In this document: positions 12,370 to 24,040 of the stretch, piece by piece
How the letters are laid out: each line of letters begins with the position of its first letter
How positions within the stretch are numbered: the first letter of the stretch is position 1
Notes under the pieces: model-generated
What the model was told of the DNA's origin: nothing
Seen by the model: the letters and a program-made list of their open reading frames with translations, nothing else
The model's database searches: none
Position numbers and translations under genes: made by a program
Assembly: GCA_003971905.1 (NCBI GenBank)
Contig: RSEE01000007.1
Location: 930,001-994,000, forward strand
DNA length: 64,000 bases
Direction of reading: 5' to 3'
DNA from: Moniliella sp. 'wahieum'
Lineage: Eukaryota; Basidiomycota; Moniliellomycetes; Moniliellales; Moniliellaceae

Positions 12370-13220
12370 GGTTGTGGTGGAGGCGTGGAGAAGGGAGCGG
12401 CCCCTCAATCCTCACCTCAGCGTTCTTCGCGGCGTTTACCCAATCCACCTCATCTTCCCACTGTGCCGTCAGTCACGCGTCACGTGGCGGCAGGCGCAGA
12501 CCGCGCCATTGTGGCCTCTGGCTCAAGGCCAGTAGGTTGGGGACGCCGCGGCTTGATCGATGATCGCCGATTCAATATTCAATCTCAGACCCCAGGTAGG
12601 GTTACCGGCGGATACCGGTAGCGTGCGCTACCGATGGCCTCGATTGCCGCATGCTTGCTTGCTGTGCCACACCTTCCCGCGCGCACGCCAGGCGTCCCAG
12701 CGCGTCCCTCGCGCCCGGCGAAGCGCGAATCCCTCAAGGGGTGGTCCACCTCCATCAGCCATCCCGGACCGGCTGACCTATCAAAAATGCATCTGCCACC
12801 GTCACCCGGTAATCTGTACGCCTGGATTCCACCCCCCCGCCACATTTCTTTTCTGTTTGCTCCACTCCGCTGGTTCTTTGCGAAGCTGGAGTGACGCAAA
12901 TGGTGTGCTCACCAAACCTTAACGGACAGCTCTTCCCCACTGCATCATGAAGCATCCCGTACGCAGATTGGATACGGGTGCCAGGATGGCTTCCAACGAC
13001 GGCATATGTCCACACGGTGGAACGGGCCGAGTAGGAGGCCAATCTTGACGTTGCTTGGCCCGGGGCGCGCTTGGCAGCATACATGCATGGTATAAATGAG
13101 AGCTGTTGAGCTGGATGGCTCGTGCTTTGGCCAATGTCCCTTCCGTTCCTCCTCAGGCCTAGGAGTTCCGCTGTTTTCCCTCTCCTGTTTTGCTCCTTGT
13201 CCTGCAGCTTAATAGCCCTG

Positions 13221-13239
13221 AGGCCTGAGGCTCAGGCCT
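13221..13239. repeat. AGGCCT + G palindromic repeat
   Basis: AGGCCT at 13221-13226 and 13234-13239, separated by a degenerate copy. Related CTGAGGCCTGAGG motifs recur near 22489, 23286 and 44870. Confidence 0.7.
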
Positions 13240-14011
13240 GATGGCGAGTCGCCGCTTGATGTTCCTCTGTAGGCATTGCTGGTTGCCACACCACCACCAT
13301 CAGTACGATTGCATCACCCTCGAGGACGATCAGGACTCCAGGTCTCATCAAGAGCCACCAGGTGTAGTTGAATCTCAGCCGCATTGCGTCCGACAAGCGC
13401 ATTTTTGCTTTTTTGAGGAGCTCCTGCTGACGCCCCCTCCCCCGGCGCGCAGCAAGGCTGTGGCTGCGTCTTGAACTACCCAAGCGTGTAGGGGTCGTCG
13501 GGGTTCCCCGTTCACCGTTCACCTTGAACGTGCAATCCCAAAATCCATGACACGTTACGTTGATCTCGATGGTCGCAGCATGAGCGTGGGACGCAATGTA
13601 CGAGCGGTACAAGCGGGCTGTCGCATCCCTCTACTAGCTGAAGAGGTGAGCTGGTGAGGCCATGAGCATCCTGCTACAATCGTCTAGTACTGGGTGGGGG
13701 TACCATCGGCCCAACGTCCCCTTGAAAGAAGGTTACCGGGTACGGGCAAAACGGTGGAGGGCAGTGAATTGGAGCTGGTGCAGGTGCCAGTCGCAGTGAC
13801 GGGGGTGCGGAGAGGTGCGGCGGTGGACCGAGGTGAGGCCTGAGGTGCCGGTGAGGCCCTCAGCCTGAAGGCGTTGGTACATCCCAGGGCAAAACGTGGG
13901 CGAGCATGCGCTTACCGCGACGCCTAACGCTTAGTCTCACCCTGCACCCAGCCACTTGACAGTCACTAGCCACTGGTCTTCGACTAGCTGCTAGGCAGCA
14001 GTCCTCAGTTC

Positions 14012-14060
14012 AACGTTCAACGTTCATCGATGATGCTGCTGGAAAGGATGCATGATGCAT
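14012..14060. repeat. Mixed heptad palindrome chain (AACGTT, ATCGAT, ATGCAT)
   Basis: AACGTT at 14012 and 14019, then ATCGAT at 14026, all in exact 7-bp register with single-base spacers. A separate ATGCAT pair stands at 14048 and 14055. Different palindromes share one register. Confidence 0.85.
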
Positions 14061-14704
14061 GACATCATCATCGATCCGCGCTGCGCAGCTCAGTGCGGAG
14101 GGGGGTTCCAGCACGGGGCTGCACTGGCTCTGACGTGGCGCCAGCAGCTCGCGCTCGCCACGCGTCGGGCTCTGCACGGCCGCACAGGCCACACAGGGCA
14201 CAGGCCTAGAGCGTGCCCGCGCGGCAACGCAAGCTTGGCAGCGGGCAGGCAAGGACCGACACCTCCGCACCCCAACCCCAAGCGCCGCACTGGCCAAGTG
14301 CCCACCAGGCCACACCAGGCCACACCACCGCACGCTGCTGAGCTCAGCGCAGCGCTCATGCATCACTGGGTTTGGCCGGCTGCATCGCGGCTGCATCGCC
14401 AGCGGGGTTTAGTGATTGCTCGGTTGGATGAATATGGAGATGCAGTGGCCCTGTGTCTGCGGCGGTCACATGCCGGCATGTCCGTGCCAACCCAGTCCGC
14501 CAGCGACAGACACCCTTAAGCGCATGCCTGGTCCCTAGTCCTCGTCCCCCCTGCAGACGGCAGCAGCGCACAAGCAGGCACCTCATCCATCCCACACCTG
14601 CCCCTTGCGCCGCAGCACCCCCACGCAGCACCCACCCGTCTCTGCGCCGGTTGGCTGCGCAGCGCTCCTGCCTCCCCGCCACCACCACCCTCGCACTGCC
14701 TCCC

Positions 14705-17700
14705 ATGTCCGACCCCCCCGGCCCATCTGGTCCGCTGCCGGACGACACCGCATCGCTCACATCCCGCCGCCGTCTGCGCGACCGCTTCAGCCTCTCCCAC
14801 TCCCGCACCCGCAGCAGCCTCGCCCCAACCACCGACCGCACCTCCTCTGACCAGGAGCCTCCCCCCGAACCCCACCCCCCTCCCTCCCGCTCCCGAGGCG
14901 CCAGTGCCAGAGCCAGTGCCAGCGCCAGCTCCAGCGCCAGATGCGACATCCCCTCCCCACCCCTCCCGCTCTCCGCCCGCACCGCCCCCCAAGCCCATGC
15001 CTGTGCCCACACCCACCTCCTCCCCACCACCGGCCGAGAAACCTGGCAGGGAAGCCCCTCCGCCCACTGAAAAGGCGTCTGTTCCGCGCCCCGTCGACTC
15101 CCTCTTGGTCCCTTTCCAGATGTACATGTCAGCGTCGCCGGGCCCAAGACAAGCTGATCGTCGGGTTTGCCGTGCTCTGCGGGGTGGTCGCTTTCTCTGC
15201 CCACATCGCCCAGCGCTTCACGTCGGTTGGATTTATCTCGGGTTTGGCTGGCATTGCTGCCGCTGTGTACTGCCTTTGTGAGCGTATGGGTCGGCAGGAT
15301 CGAGACGATATGTGGCTGGTCGAACAACATCTCGTCTCGACCTTGCGAAAGTGTGGGTGGAGCGAAGCCCAGATCATGTCCTTCTTGTCTGGCAAGCCCG
15401 TCCAGCCCGACGTTGCCGTGCCGCCGTCACCGGGACGCGCGGCTCCAAGTGCCGGGGCAGGGATGGCTCAAGGCGTACGCCAATTCCTCACAAGCAGCCG
15501 TTCCGAGAGCGTCGAGTGGGTCAACGCGCTGCTCAGCACGGTCTGGCCTTTGATCTCGCCCATGTACTTTGCCCCCTTCATCGACCTTCTCGAGGATGCG
15601 CTCATGCAGCAAGTACCTGGAATCGTATCCAATGCAAGGGTGGTGGAACTGGACCAGGGTCGGGTCCCGCTACGGCTCAAGTCGATTCGCCTCTTGCCAC
15701 CCCAGCAAAAAACCTTCTTGACGGGCACAAAGGAGTCGCCTGATTGGAGCAATCACTCTGCCGACTCAGTCGCTGATCCTGTCATCGATCCAACCGCATC
15801 GTTTACAGAAGCGGATGAGTGGGAGGACTTGGGGGACTTTATCAATTTGGAGGTCTCCTTTTCATACCGGGCCGCCTCGACGTTGAGCGAACGCAAGAAT
15901 AAAAAGTCCAACAAGGTTAAGGCCAAAGCGGAAGAGAAGATCAACGAACACGAGGCCGCCAAGCAGCAGGCCAAGAACGACAATGACACTGCTTCCCTCG
16001 CCCCCTCCACCACTTCGTCCAAGAAGTCGACATTCCTTCGCTCCCTCTTCCACCGCCATGGTGTTTCCAACCGCAGCGACATGGAGTTCTCGGAGGACCA
16101 AAATTCGGAAGCGGGGTATAATGCCAGTGTTTTTGGCGATGAGCTCACGTACCAAAAGGGTCGCGATATGATCCACATGCTCATGTACTTTCATGTCGGC
16201 ATCAAGAAATTGGCCGACGCAGCACTACCAGTGTGGCTCGAAGTGCTGGGCATCGAGGGCACGCTGCGGGTTCGGGTACAAATGACACCTGTGCTGCCTT
16301 TTATCAAACACATTGCGTTTACCTTTGCCGGGGAGCCCAAGCTTGAGCTGGGTGCCAAGCCCTTGGGAGAACGAATGGTGATTGATGCGATGCAACTTCC
16401 CCTCATCTCAACGTATGTGCTCAAGTCGATTCAGCAGGTCATTTCGGGCTTCATTGCACCCAAGTCGTATGTGATGGACTTGCACAGTCTCCTTTCCATT
16501 GGAGAGGGTCCTCAAACAGCCTATGCTGTGGGGGCGATCGCGCTGATCGTTCACGAAGCCACTTCCCTCCCTGTGGCTGACGCAAATGGCGAGGCAGACC
16601 CCTTTGTTGTTGCTGCCTTTAGCCGAGAGATGCGGCCGCTGTTTTCAACCCGGGTAGTGCTCAGCACGCGCAACCCGGTATGGCAAGAGTTTGGCATGAT
16701 CCTCGTGACCCCCGACGACCTTGAGGCGGACCAATCGCTGCGCATTCTCGTCAACGATGCGGACCGGTTCTCGGCGGACGACCAACTGGGACAAGTGTCC
16801 TTCCCACTTTCGCGTCTACGTTCCCGCGCCCAGCGACGCGCCATTACGGCTGCCCGTAATGGGGCTGGGGTCAAGCAATCCCTCGCCCTCGCAGCAAGTA
16901 CCTTTGAGACGCGCACCCTCCCGCTCCAGCCCATCGACCCAGACCGGCCCACGCAGGGTACGATCAAGCTTTCTCTAGCCTACATCCACCTCGAGCCCCA
17001 CCTCTACTCGACAGTCAAGAGCATTGATGATGAACTGAAACGCGATCGGGAGCAAGAAGAGAAACAAGCCGAGCGCAAGAGGATCCGGCAAGCCCAACTT
17101 CAACGCATTGAGGCGCTCCGAGCCATGGGGCGAGATCATCTCCCTTCAATGCTCCGATCCGATTCGGGGACCGAGTTGGGGGACGTGGCTTCTATCGCGA
17201 ATTCGCCAGGGACGCCCGGGACACCCGGGGAAGAGGAAGAGCAGGTGAAACCCGATTTGGCGGACGAGTACGACCAGTTCCTGACTGGCTTTGACCAGTT
17301 TGTCTCCAAGTTGGGGGTGCCGCTGGATGAAGAGACGTTGAAAGCGCGTAAGGACCGGGCGGATCGGATCCGTAAGCTGACGTCGCTCATCACGGGGGAG
17401 CAAGACCAATCGGATGCGCCTCCTCGGGATAGCTGGCGATCTGGCATCCTTAGTTATCATGTCCACATGGTCGACCGCCTTGAACCTTTTTCCCAGGATA
17501 AAACGCTTTCGGGACGGTCCAAGCGGGCGGGTGCCACCCAGGGCTTCCGCCAGGCCGCGGCCCAGTCGGGACTGGTGGCCAATGCCGTCCCGCTTCCGTC
17601 GCCGTACGCGTACATTGTGGTGGATGACGAGCCTGTCCTTCGAACGCGCACGTCTCCTCTCAACCCGCAACCTTTCTGGAACGCGGGGTCGGAACGGTTC

Positions 17701-19401
17701 ATTGGCGACTGGCGCACATGTCGCGTGGATGGTACGTGCTCTGTTCGTTTCTTGTTGTGTCCGAGTCAGAGACTGACCATGATCCCTCCATAGTGGTCAT
17801 CAAGGATGAGCGTAACCACGAAGCCGACGCGGTTGGGCATGGTATCGCTCAATGTCAAGGACGTGCTGCAGCACAGTGCACGCCACACGGGTTGGCACAC
17901 TCTCACCTCGGGCATGGGCTATGGTCGGGTCAAGGTGAGCTTGGTCTTTACCCCACTGGCCATTACCGTTCCTCCCCCCTTGCCGGGTGGAACATTGGGA
18001 CGTGGAGATCATTCGTGCTCGCGCGTTGGTCCGGTCAGATGCGCCGATGGCCGAGCGCAAGGTGGGCATGATTGTCTCCACTTTGGAGGCAAAGAGTCGC
18101 TGCCTCCACAAGAGCGGGATCAGGAGGCGCTGTCGCCTCTCGAGGCCTTCCCCAACGGAGAAGGTGGCGCGAAGCGTGCGGACGAGACGCTGCGGCTGAG
18201 CCAATTCACCTGGCCGGAGGGGAGCAGGGAGGGGTGCGGTTGGCCCTTCGGCAACGCTACCTGGCTTGCTGCGCTTTGCGTTGGTAGGCGAGCGCAAGGG
18301 CCTGCGCCGACGGGTGCGGTTTGGCCATGCGCTCATTCGCCTCAACCAGCTCCCGGACGCGGGGATCGTCACGTTGCGCATCCCGATCGTGGAAGGACAA
18401 GAAGGCGAAGCGATGGACCAAACCTTGCTCCGCCTCTCCTCGCCCCCCGACCAACTCCTCAGTGCGGCCGACCGTGCCGAGGCGGCCATGGTGGCGGCCG
18501 AAAACCATAAAAAGAAAGGCTCCTCCAGCGAGCGATCTTCCCCGCTGGCGGGCCAGCCTCCACTGCCCAGCATGGGCATCGTACCTGCCCTAGCCCAAGC
18601 CGGGGCCGTAGCCAGTGTAGCGGGCAAAGCCACGGGACCTTCCCCGCGCGTGCAACAGATCACTGGCCTGCTCACCTCGTTTACCCAGCCGCGGGACGAG
18701 GCTGTGGCCCAACTCTCCTCGACCATCGCCGCGCAACGCGGAGACGCCAATGCTACGTCCGAGACCGTTTCGGCCAACTTAGCGGCGCGCGTGGGCGAGC
18801 CGAGCGAGTCTGTGCTCCCCCCCGGCACCGAGGCGACGGCGTCCGGGTCGGCGGCAGGCGAGCGCAAGGTGGGTGACCAGGTGGGGGTGTTGGAGGTGAC
18901 GTTGGTCTTGTGGCCAGGGGTGTCGTCGGAGCACCGCGGCTTGGCATGCACGACGACGAGATGCGCATTGCGTACGAAACGTTCTTGACGGCGACGGATG
19001 CGCAAGAACGCCCGCCGCCGGGCAAGTACGTTGCGTCGCACGAGGCGCAACAAAGGGCGGACGAAGAGCCGCCTCCGCCCGTGCCGCCCAAGGACGAGCC
19101 GCTGGGCGGTATGTCTGGTACCGACTCGTACGACGAGGCGGAAGAGGACGAGGACGCGGTGGTGGATGGCACGGTGGCGCCAGATGCGTCAGAGCGGTCG
19201 CGGGATTTGCGTCGGCGAGCGGTGATGCACCGGCAACAGCGAGGCGCGGCGCAGCTCAAGGCCTTCCGCACCGCCCGTTGGCTGTCGCGCGGCGTGGTGG
19301 AGAAGGCTCACCATGTCAAGTACGCTGCCACGCGCGACCGCCAGTTCAACTCGACCGGCGTGGGTCACAAGTTGGAGAACGAGAGCGTGTCCCACCTGTA
19401 G
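14705..19401 (+). CDS. SMP/C2-domain lipid-transfer protein, Mug190-like
   Basis: Large ER-anchored SMP plus C2 protein resembling S. pombe Mug190 and basidiomycete relatives; a role in lipid transfer at ER contacts is inferred from the family. The ATG at 14705 gives MSDPPGPSGPLPDD and a Ser/Pro/Arg-rich disordered head. A membrane hairpin follows (KLIVGFAVLCGVVAFS and GFISGLAGIAAAVYCL), then the SMP domain from VEWVNALLSTVWPLISPMYF, with a charged insertion (RKNKKSNKVKAKAEEK) and completion at LGIEGTLRVRVQMTPVLPF. C2 blocks begin at AIALIVHEATSLP and at DVEIIRARALV. There is a coiled-coil-like basic segment near residue 700. The intron is 62 nt (17732-17793, GTACGT...TAG). The C-terminus ends LENESVSHL. 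Length is about 1,545 residues. About eight one-base slips are needed, two near the start (before QDKLIVGF) and most between 17830 and 18930. Assignment to Mug190 rather than tricalbin rests on the large SMP insertion and domain order. Confidence 0.85.
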
Positions 19402-19835
19402 ATCGCTCCCGTTGCTTTGCCCTGAGCCGAGAGCGAGCAGGAGGGAGCCTGCATCTCTTGTGTATCATAGTCTTTGAAGCGAACGGACACCTGTACCAAT
19501 TCTACTACTCCTATTATTCCCCCCTGGGCGAACAAGCCAGGTCCAGTCTGTGGTTACAGTATAGTATGTGCACAGGAGTTAGACGTTCTCTTTGTGGGCT
19601 CACCGTGAACTAGTACCCACATGTAGCTTGGCTGCACGTAACTTCCTCCGTCGGGAGAACACCCTACCAACTAAAGTGTTGAATTGCTTGGAGCTTTAGA
19701 AACGCATAGGCTACGTTAACTCGCCTAGCTCAGTTGTCAGCCTACGCGACGGCGTCATACGAGAGCAAGACGGGCTGCCCTTCCCCAGCCAACTGAGCAG
19801 AAGGGACAAAAAAGCCTGCCCAGGTAAAAATTTCC
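19402..19835. other. Intergenic, 3' flank of the Mug190-like gene
   Basis: No gene or repeat recognised. GC content is lower than in the preceding gene. Confidence 0.5.
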
Positions 19836-19920
19836 TCTCCGACCGGGAATCGAACCCGGGTCTCGTCCGAAAGTCTCCCAAGATGACAGGGACGTGTCAT
19901 AGCCACTAAACTATCGGAGA
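19836..19920 (-). tRNA. tRNA-Asp (anticodon GTC) with a 14-nt intron
   Basis: On the minus strand the acceptor arms TCTCCGA and TCGGAGA pair fully. The D arm is TAGTTTAGTGGCTATGAC. The anticodon stem is CGTCC/GGACG with loop CTGTCA-C, giving GTC. A 14-nt intron (TCTTGGGAGACTTT) sits directly 3' of position 37, the canonical place. The T arm is CCGGG-TTCGATT-CCCGG. The box A/box B-like internal promoter sequences are intact. Confidence 0.93.
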
Positions 19921-21114
19921 AAGATGTGCGTCGCTACATTTTTGCTAGCAACTACGGCTGCATCCGGGGGCCTCAAACACCCCAACACCCATCACTCCTC
20001 GACGTTCGTGTTCAACTCACAATTCAACATCGAAGTTCAACGCACCTTTCCACGTATAGGTCCGTTGATACTGAAACACAACTGCAGCTCTCTCTTCAAG
20101 CTTCACGGCATTTCTATCGTAGGAGCTTTTCAGGCCTCAGGAGACAAGCGAACTCGAATACCCGAGAACCGCTGGCCTACTCCTTCTATCTACTGAGAAT
20201 ATTGCGATTTTTGATATCTGTTGAGTCGTTGAGTACGAGTTCTGAATTCTGAGATCGAGATCTGAGAATCGGCACTGGAAACGTTAAGCGCGTTAAGCTG
20301 TGCCACGGCTGTGCCTCCGAGTGACTCCTTCGGAAATCACTTCAGTCACTATAGTCACATGCATCACATGTTACAGTAACTATGAGCATGAAAAGCTTGA
20401 AGTGACAGTAGTGACTAGTGATGAAGTCGATGAAGAGCGAGCAAAAGCATACAGCGGCGAGATGTACTTTTTGCAACCGTGCTCTACAACAAGACTGATC
20501 TCCATCAAAATGAATTGAGATCGGGAGATATTATAGCTGTGCCGTCGGTAAATTACCGTGTGTTGCATCGAAGACTGTAATAGGTCTACTCTTCTCCCGA
20601 TGACCTGTGTTCCCCTTCCCCTGTTGCACAATCTCTTCCCTTACACTACTCAGTCTGAGTACTCATTAGGAATTCATAAGGAAAATCGGATCGGTCGTTT
20701 CGAAGTGAGGCGAGGAATTATCGGGGCCGAGATGTGTGCAGCAAAAATGTAGCGATCGAGAGAGAGGGGCATAAAAGGAAAAACACAGCTGCCCACAGGA
20801 AAACAGGTTTTCCTGGTGAGGCTCTGGGCATGATTGATATGACAACCAACGGATCAAACCCCACTACGGAAAGAGTGTCCAAAATAAAACAGGCGGTGAC
20901 ACCTGAGAGGGAAGAGAGGAAGAGTAACAGAGGGAGGAGGGAACATTGATGAACTGTGCATATATGTGATCATCGCTACGCCGGCCCTGACGCCCCTTGC
21001 ATCGATGGGCGGGGCGTGGACCGTGCGCGGATGGAGTGGACACGAGAAGATGTGGGTGTGGGCAAACACGAGGACGACCAAGACCGTTCACTTAGACCGC
21101 GGCGAGGAGTCGGG
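19921..21114. other. Intergenic, no gene seen
   Basis: GC is more moderate than around the genes. Scattered single AGATCT and ACATGT sites occur. Open frames are short and have no recognisable domain. Confidence 0.5.
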
Positions 21115-22235
21115 TCAAGAGGTGGCGAGGGGAAGGGAGGTGTCATGCTCATCTCCACAGGAAGCCTTGAGGTTCCCGTCAGTAGCACCAAATACGGGTG
21201 CTTCATCCGAAGAAAGAGAATGGCGGGAGGAGGGAGGTGAACCGCTGAAGCTTCCGTCGATGATGCTCAAGGGGATCAGTCTGGGCGCCGCAGATAAGTC
21301 ATTGCCAAAGATGGAATGGGAAGGCGAGTGGGGCAGTAACGTATCCCAACTACCGTCGCGCAGAAGCGAAGGAGACATAGTAAGGGAAGAAGGTGCAGAA
21401 GTCTGGACCAAAAACGCATCTCCCATACTCGCATACGGATAAGCCCCATTTCGTCCCGATGAAAGCCCGAGGATGCCAGAACCGCCCTCCCCCTTCGTCT
21501 CCAAGCAGCTGATGGGGAGGGAATACGGGAAGAAGAACGGGATATAAGGTCCAATGGGATTTGGTCCAGGCGGAGTGTTGTGACAGGGAGCATGACTTGG
21601 TCCCGATTGTCTAGAAGAGGCGAATGAAGGCGTGGTTCAGAGCGCAACGCAATAGCAGAGGAGCAGCGATGAAGTTTAGAAGTCGAACAGGAGCTGGATA
21701 ACCGCACATGGTGCACCGTTTTTGATAAGCGTGAAGAGCGGGAGCCTGGGCTTGCCAACCGACCACCACTGGTGGTGGGTGTGAGGGGACTCGGAGGTAA
21801 AGAAAGTCCCGCCGAGAGCGTGAGCGTCGATATGAACTCGAGCATGCTCCGGCAGTATGTGATGTACGGGCGGGGTGAGGAGAGCGACGGGAATGTACGG
21901 TCTGAATGTGGAAAGTGGATGCTTTCTGTCAGTCGTTGCTGGGCCCTGGGGAACAGAAGAAAGAGAATGAAACATGCCTATTCAATCGAGCCATTGTGGG
22001 ACGGAGTCGGGTTGGGGAAGAGTTCCTTGGAGGAGCAAAGGGACTGGTTTGGGAACGGAGGAGCGGTTGAGCAAGGGGTGCGCTCAGTTGGCATCGTTGG
22101 CAAATGGATGGAGGAGGAAGGATCAGGTTCAGGAATATCTTCCGTGACAGAGCGAGGGCGCCGCCGACTCAGACATGGGAAGAGGTAGGTGTACCACGAA
22201 GCCCCGTCGACAGTGGAGCTCGGCGGGGCCGACAT
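21115..22235 (-). CDS. Unrecognised candidate gene, probably multi-exon or frame-slipped
   Basis: I do not recognise this. The minus strand has an ATG at 22235 opening MSAPPSSTVDGASWYTYLF and PCLSRRRPRSVTEDIPEPD, an 85-residue Ser/Pro-rich stretch. It is followed by coding-like pieces in other frames: HHILPEHARVHIDAHALGG and WWSVGKPRLPLFTLIKNGA near 21700-21850, and a Ser/Thr/Leu-rich piece (ILGLSSGRNGAYPYASMGD) at 21115-21470. Pyrimidine-rich CAG acceptors such as TTCTGTTCCCCAG near 21950 are compatible with introns. No family motif is visible, and exon joints could not be fixed. It may be a species-specific regulatory or secreted protein, or chance. Confidence 0.3.
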
Positions 22236-23520
22236 GGTGGCTAGATAGATATCGTCGTCGAAGACAAAGAAGGATATCGACGAAATGGAAGAACTAAAGT
22301 AGCTACGGAGATGCTGGGTAGCGGGTAGTAACTGCAACAAAACGAGTTGGCGGCGGTCGGATCGGAGAGAAGAATACGATAAACGGTATGTACATTTGAA
22401 GGCCGCATGGACGTGGGGACGTGACATTGTGTGATGGAGAGGTTGTTGTACATGGTGATGTGACCAGGCGGGCACGGGAGTGGCGACTGAGGCCTGAGGT
22501 TAGTACGTTCGTAGTGCTGAGGACTAGGTACCGACTGCTACCGAGTGTGCGTGCCTTGCAGTACTATTGGCGTGACTAGTGAAGACGCGTGACGCCGGTA
22601 TAGTGATTTGGGTACCGCGTCCTGAATGTTGTTCCCCCATCTGTTGACAATTTATAAGCGCCCACTACTACTACTAGTCGTGTGACTGTGAGCTGCTGGA
22701 ACGACTTGATATACGTACGATGGCATGCGATGGCGAGTAGCAAACGGGCAAAATGTGGCTGTGTATACAGTCGGATCTCTGCCTTGGTGAAATGCTACTG
22801 TCACGGATTGTTGACTAAGCTCGCTCCAACTTCCAGATCTGCATCCCGTGTATCCCTCGCTCTTGAGCCCCTTTCCCTTTTGCTTCTGTTTTCCCTACCT
22901 GATGCCTCTCTTGTTTTCTCCCACGAACGATCTTGCCATTTCCTCCATCGCTGACAGGAACTTGGTCTCCCTTGTCTGGCCCCGACTGTTACAGCTGCTT
23001 ACCGATTTTATTCTCTCCAAGCTTGATATGAGACTGAGCCAGAAAGAACAAGTCCAACCGCCCCAAAGTACCATGAAAAGCTTGAAGGCGATTGGCTGAA
23101 GAAAAGGTCAAAAACGGGGACGAGGTGGGCGAAGGAGGTCAGAGGGGGCAAGCCCAGCATCCTCACGTCAACTGGGGCTCCGGTAGCCTAGGACCATTGG
23201 TTTCGGTTTTATAGCCAAACAGGCAGAAAAGAAAAAAGCGGCGTCTCCAGTACGTGGGGAGTTTTGCTGATTTGGAGGGGTTGAGGCGCTGAGGCCTGAG
23301 GGCATGGTACCAGGATTTTGGCCCAGATTGAGTAGGTGATGCGCGATGAGCACCAATAATTAATAAGGCCCAAGGGGCAAGATGTGCTGAAGGGGCAGGG
23401 ACTGTGAGCAGGGCATACCACAGCACACGCGGTCACAGAGAAGCAGCTCGGAAGCAAGGTGTGTGGGATGTTGATTTTGACAAGCGTGTGATAATCGATA
23501 ACAACAGTACCTATAGACTG

Positions 23521-23593
23521 TAGTGACTGTAGTGACTAGTGACTAGTGATTAGTGTCTAGTGACCAGAGTAACTAGTAACTAGTAACTAGTAA
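23521..23593. repeat. ACTAGT heptad array with spacer change
   Basis: ACTAGT at 23535 and 23542 with G spacers, degenerate units (GATTAGT, TCTAGTG) between, then ACTAGT at 23572, 23579 and 23586 with A spacers. All are 7-bp spaced within each block. Confidence 0.88.
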
Positions 23594-24012
23594 AGACACA
23601 TGCTCGATATGTAGTCGATGTGGTGATGCGTGCGCATGTGTTACGCCGTGGCCAACTAACTGGCCCCAATCAGAACTTAATCAGATGGCCTCGAGTGACT
23701 GGAGTGAGCGCTGAGTCTCAGCACTGATCCAGGGAGCTGATCACGAGCGCGGGGGTAACCCAGTAACGCGTAAAGTGTAACACGGCGGAGCAAGGAAGTA
23801 CATTCCGTATTGAGAAGACAAATACATATGAGTCGCGAGTGGAAATACTGGCGGTGTTGGTCTCGTGAAGAAGACTGGTGCGAGAAGCAAAGAAGCGCAA
23901 AGGTTGTTCATAGGAAAAATACATCCACACACATGCATCATATAACACTACTATGACCTATAGCACATGCCTGTGGAATGAAAGGGTGAAGCACGGTGAC
24001 CGGTGAAGCGTC

Positions 24013-24040
24013 AAGCTTCAAGCTTCAAGCTTCAAGCTTC
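24013..24040. repeat. AAGCTT + C heptad array, four perfect units
   Basis: Four exact consecutive AAGCTTC units, followed by AAG. It is the longest perfect palindromic heptad array in the window. Confidence 0.95.

Larger units (their letters stand above)
12370..14704. other. Intergenic region with heptad repeats, no gene seen
   Basis: It separates the divergent ERG4 and Mug190-like genes. AGGCCT-type and AACGTT/ATCGAT/ATGCAT heptad clusters lie at 13221-13239 and 14012-14060. A TATAAA box sits near 13092, but no coding sequence follows it. Repeated GTGAGGCCTGAGGTG-like segments occur near 13835-13865. Confidence 0.55.

Noticed and set aside
13085-13250. TATA box near 13092 as promoter of an unseen gene
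   Set aside because: No coding sequence follows within 1.5 kb on that strand.
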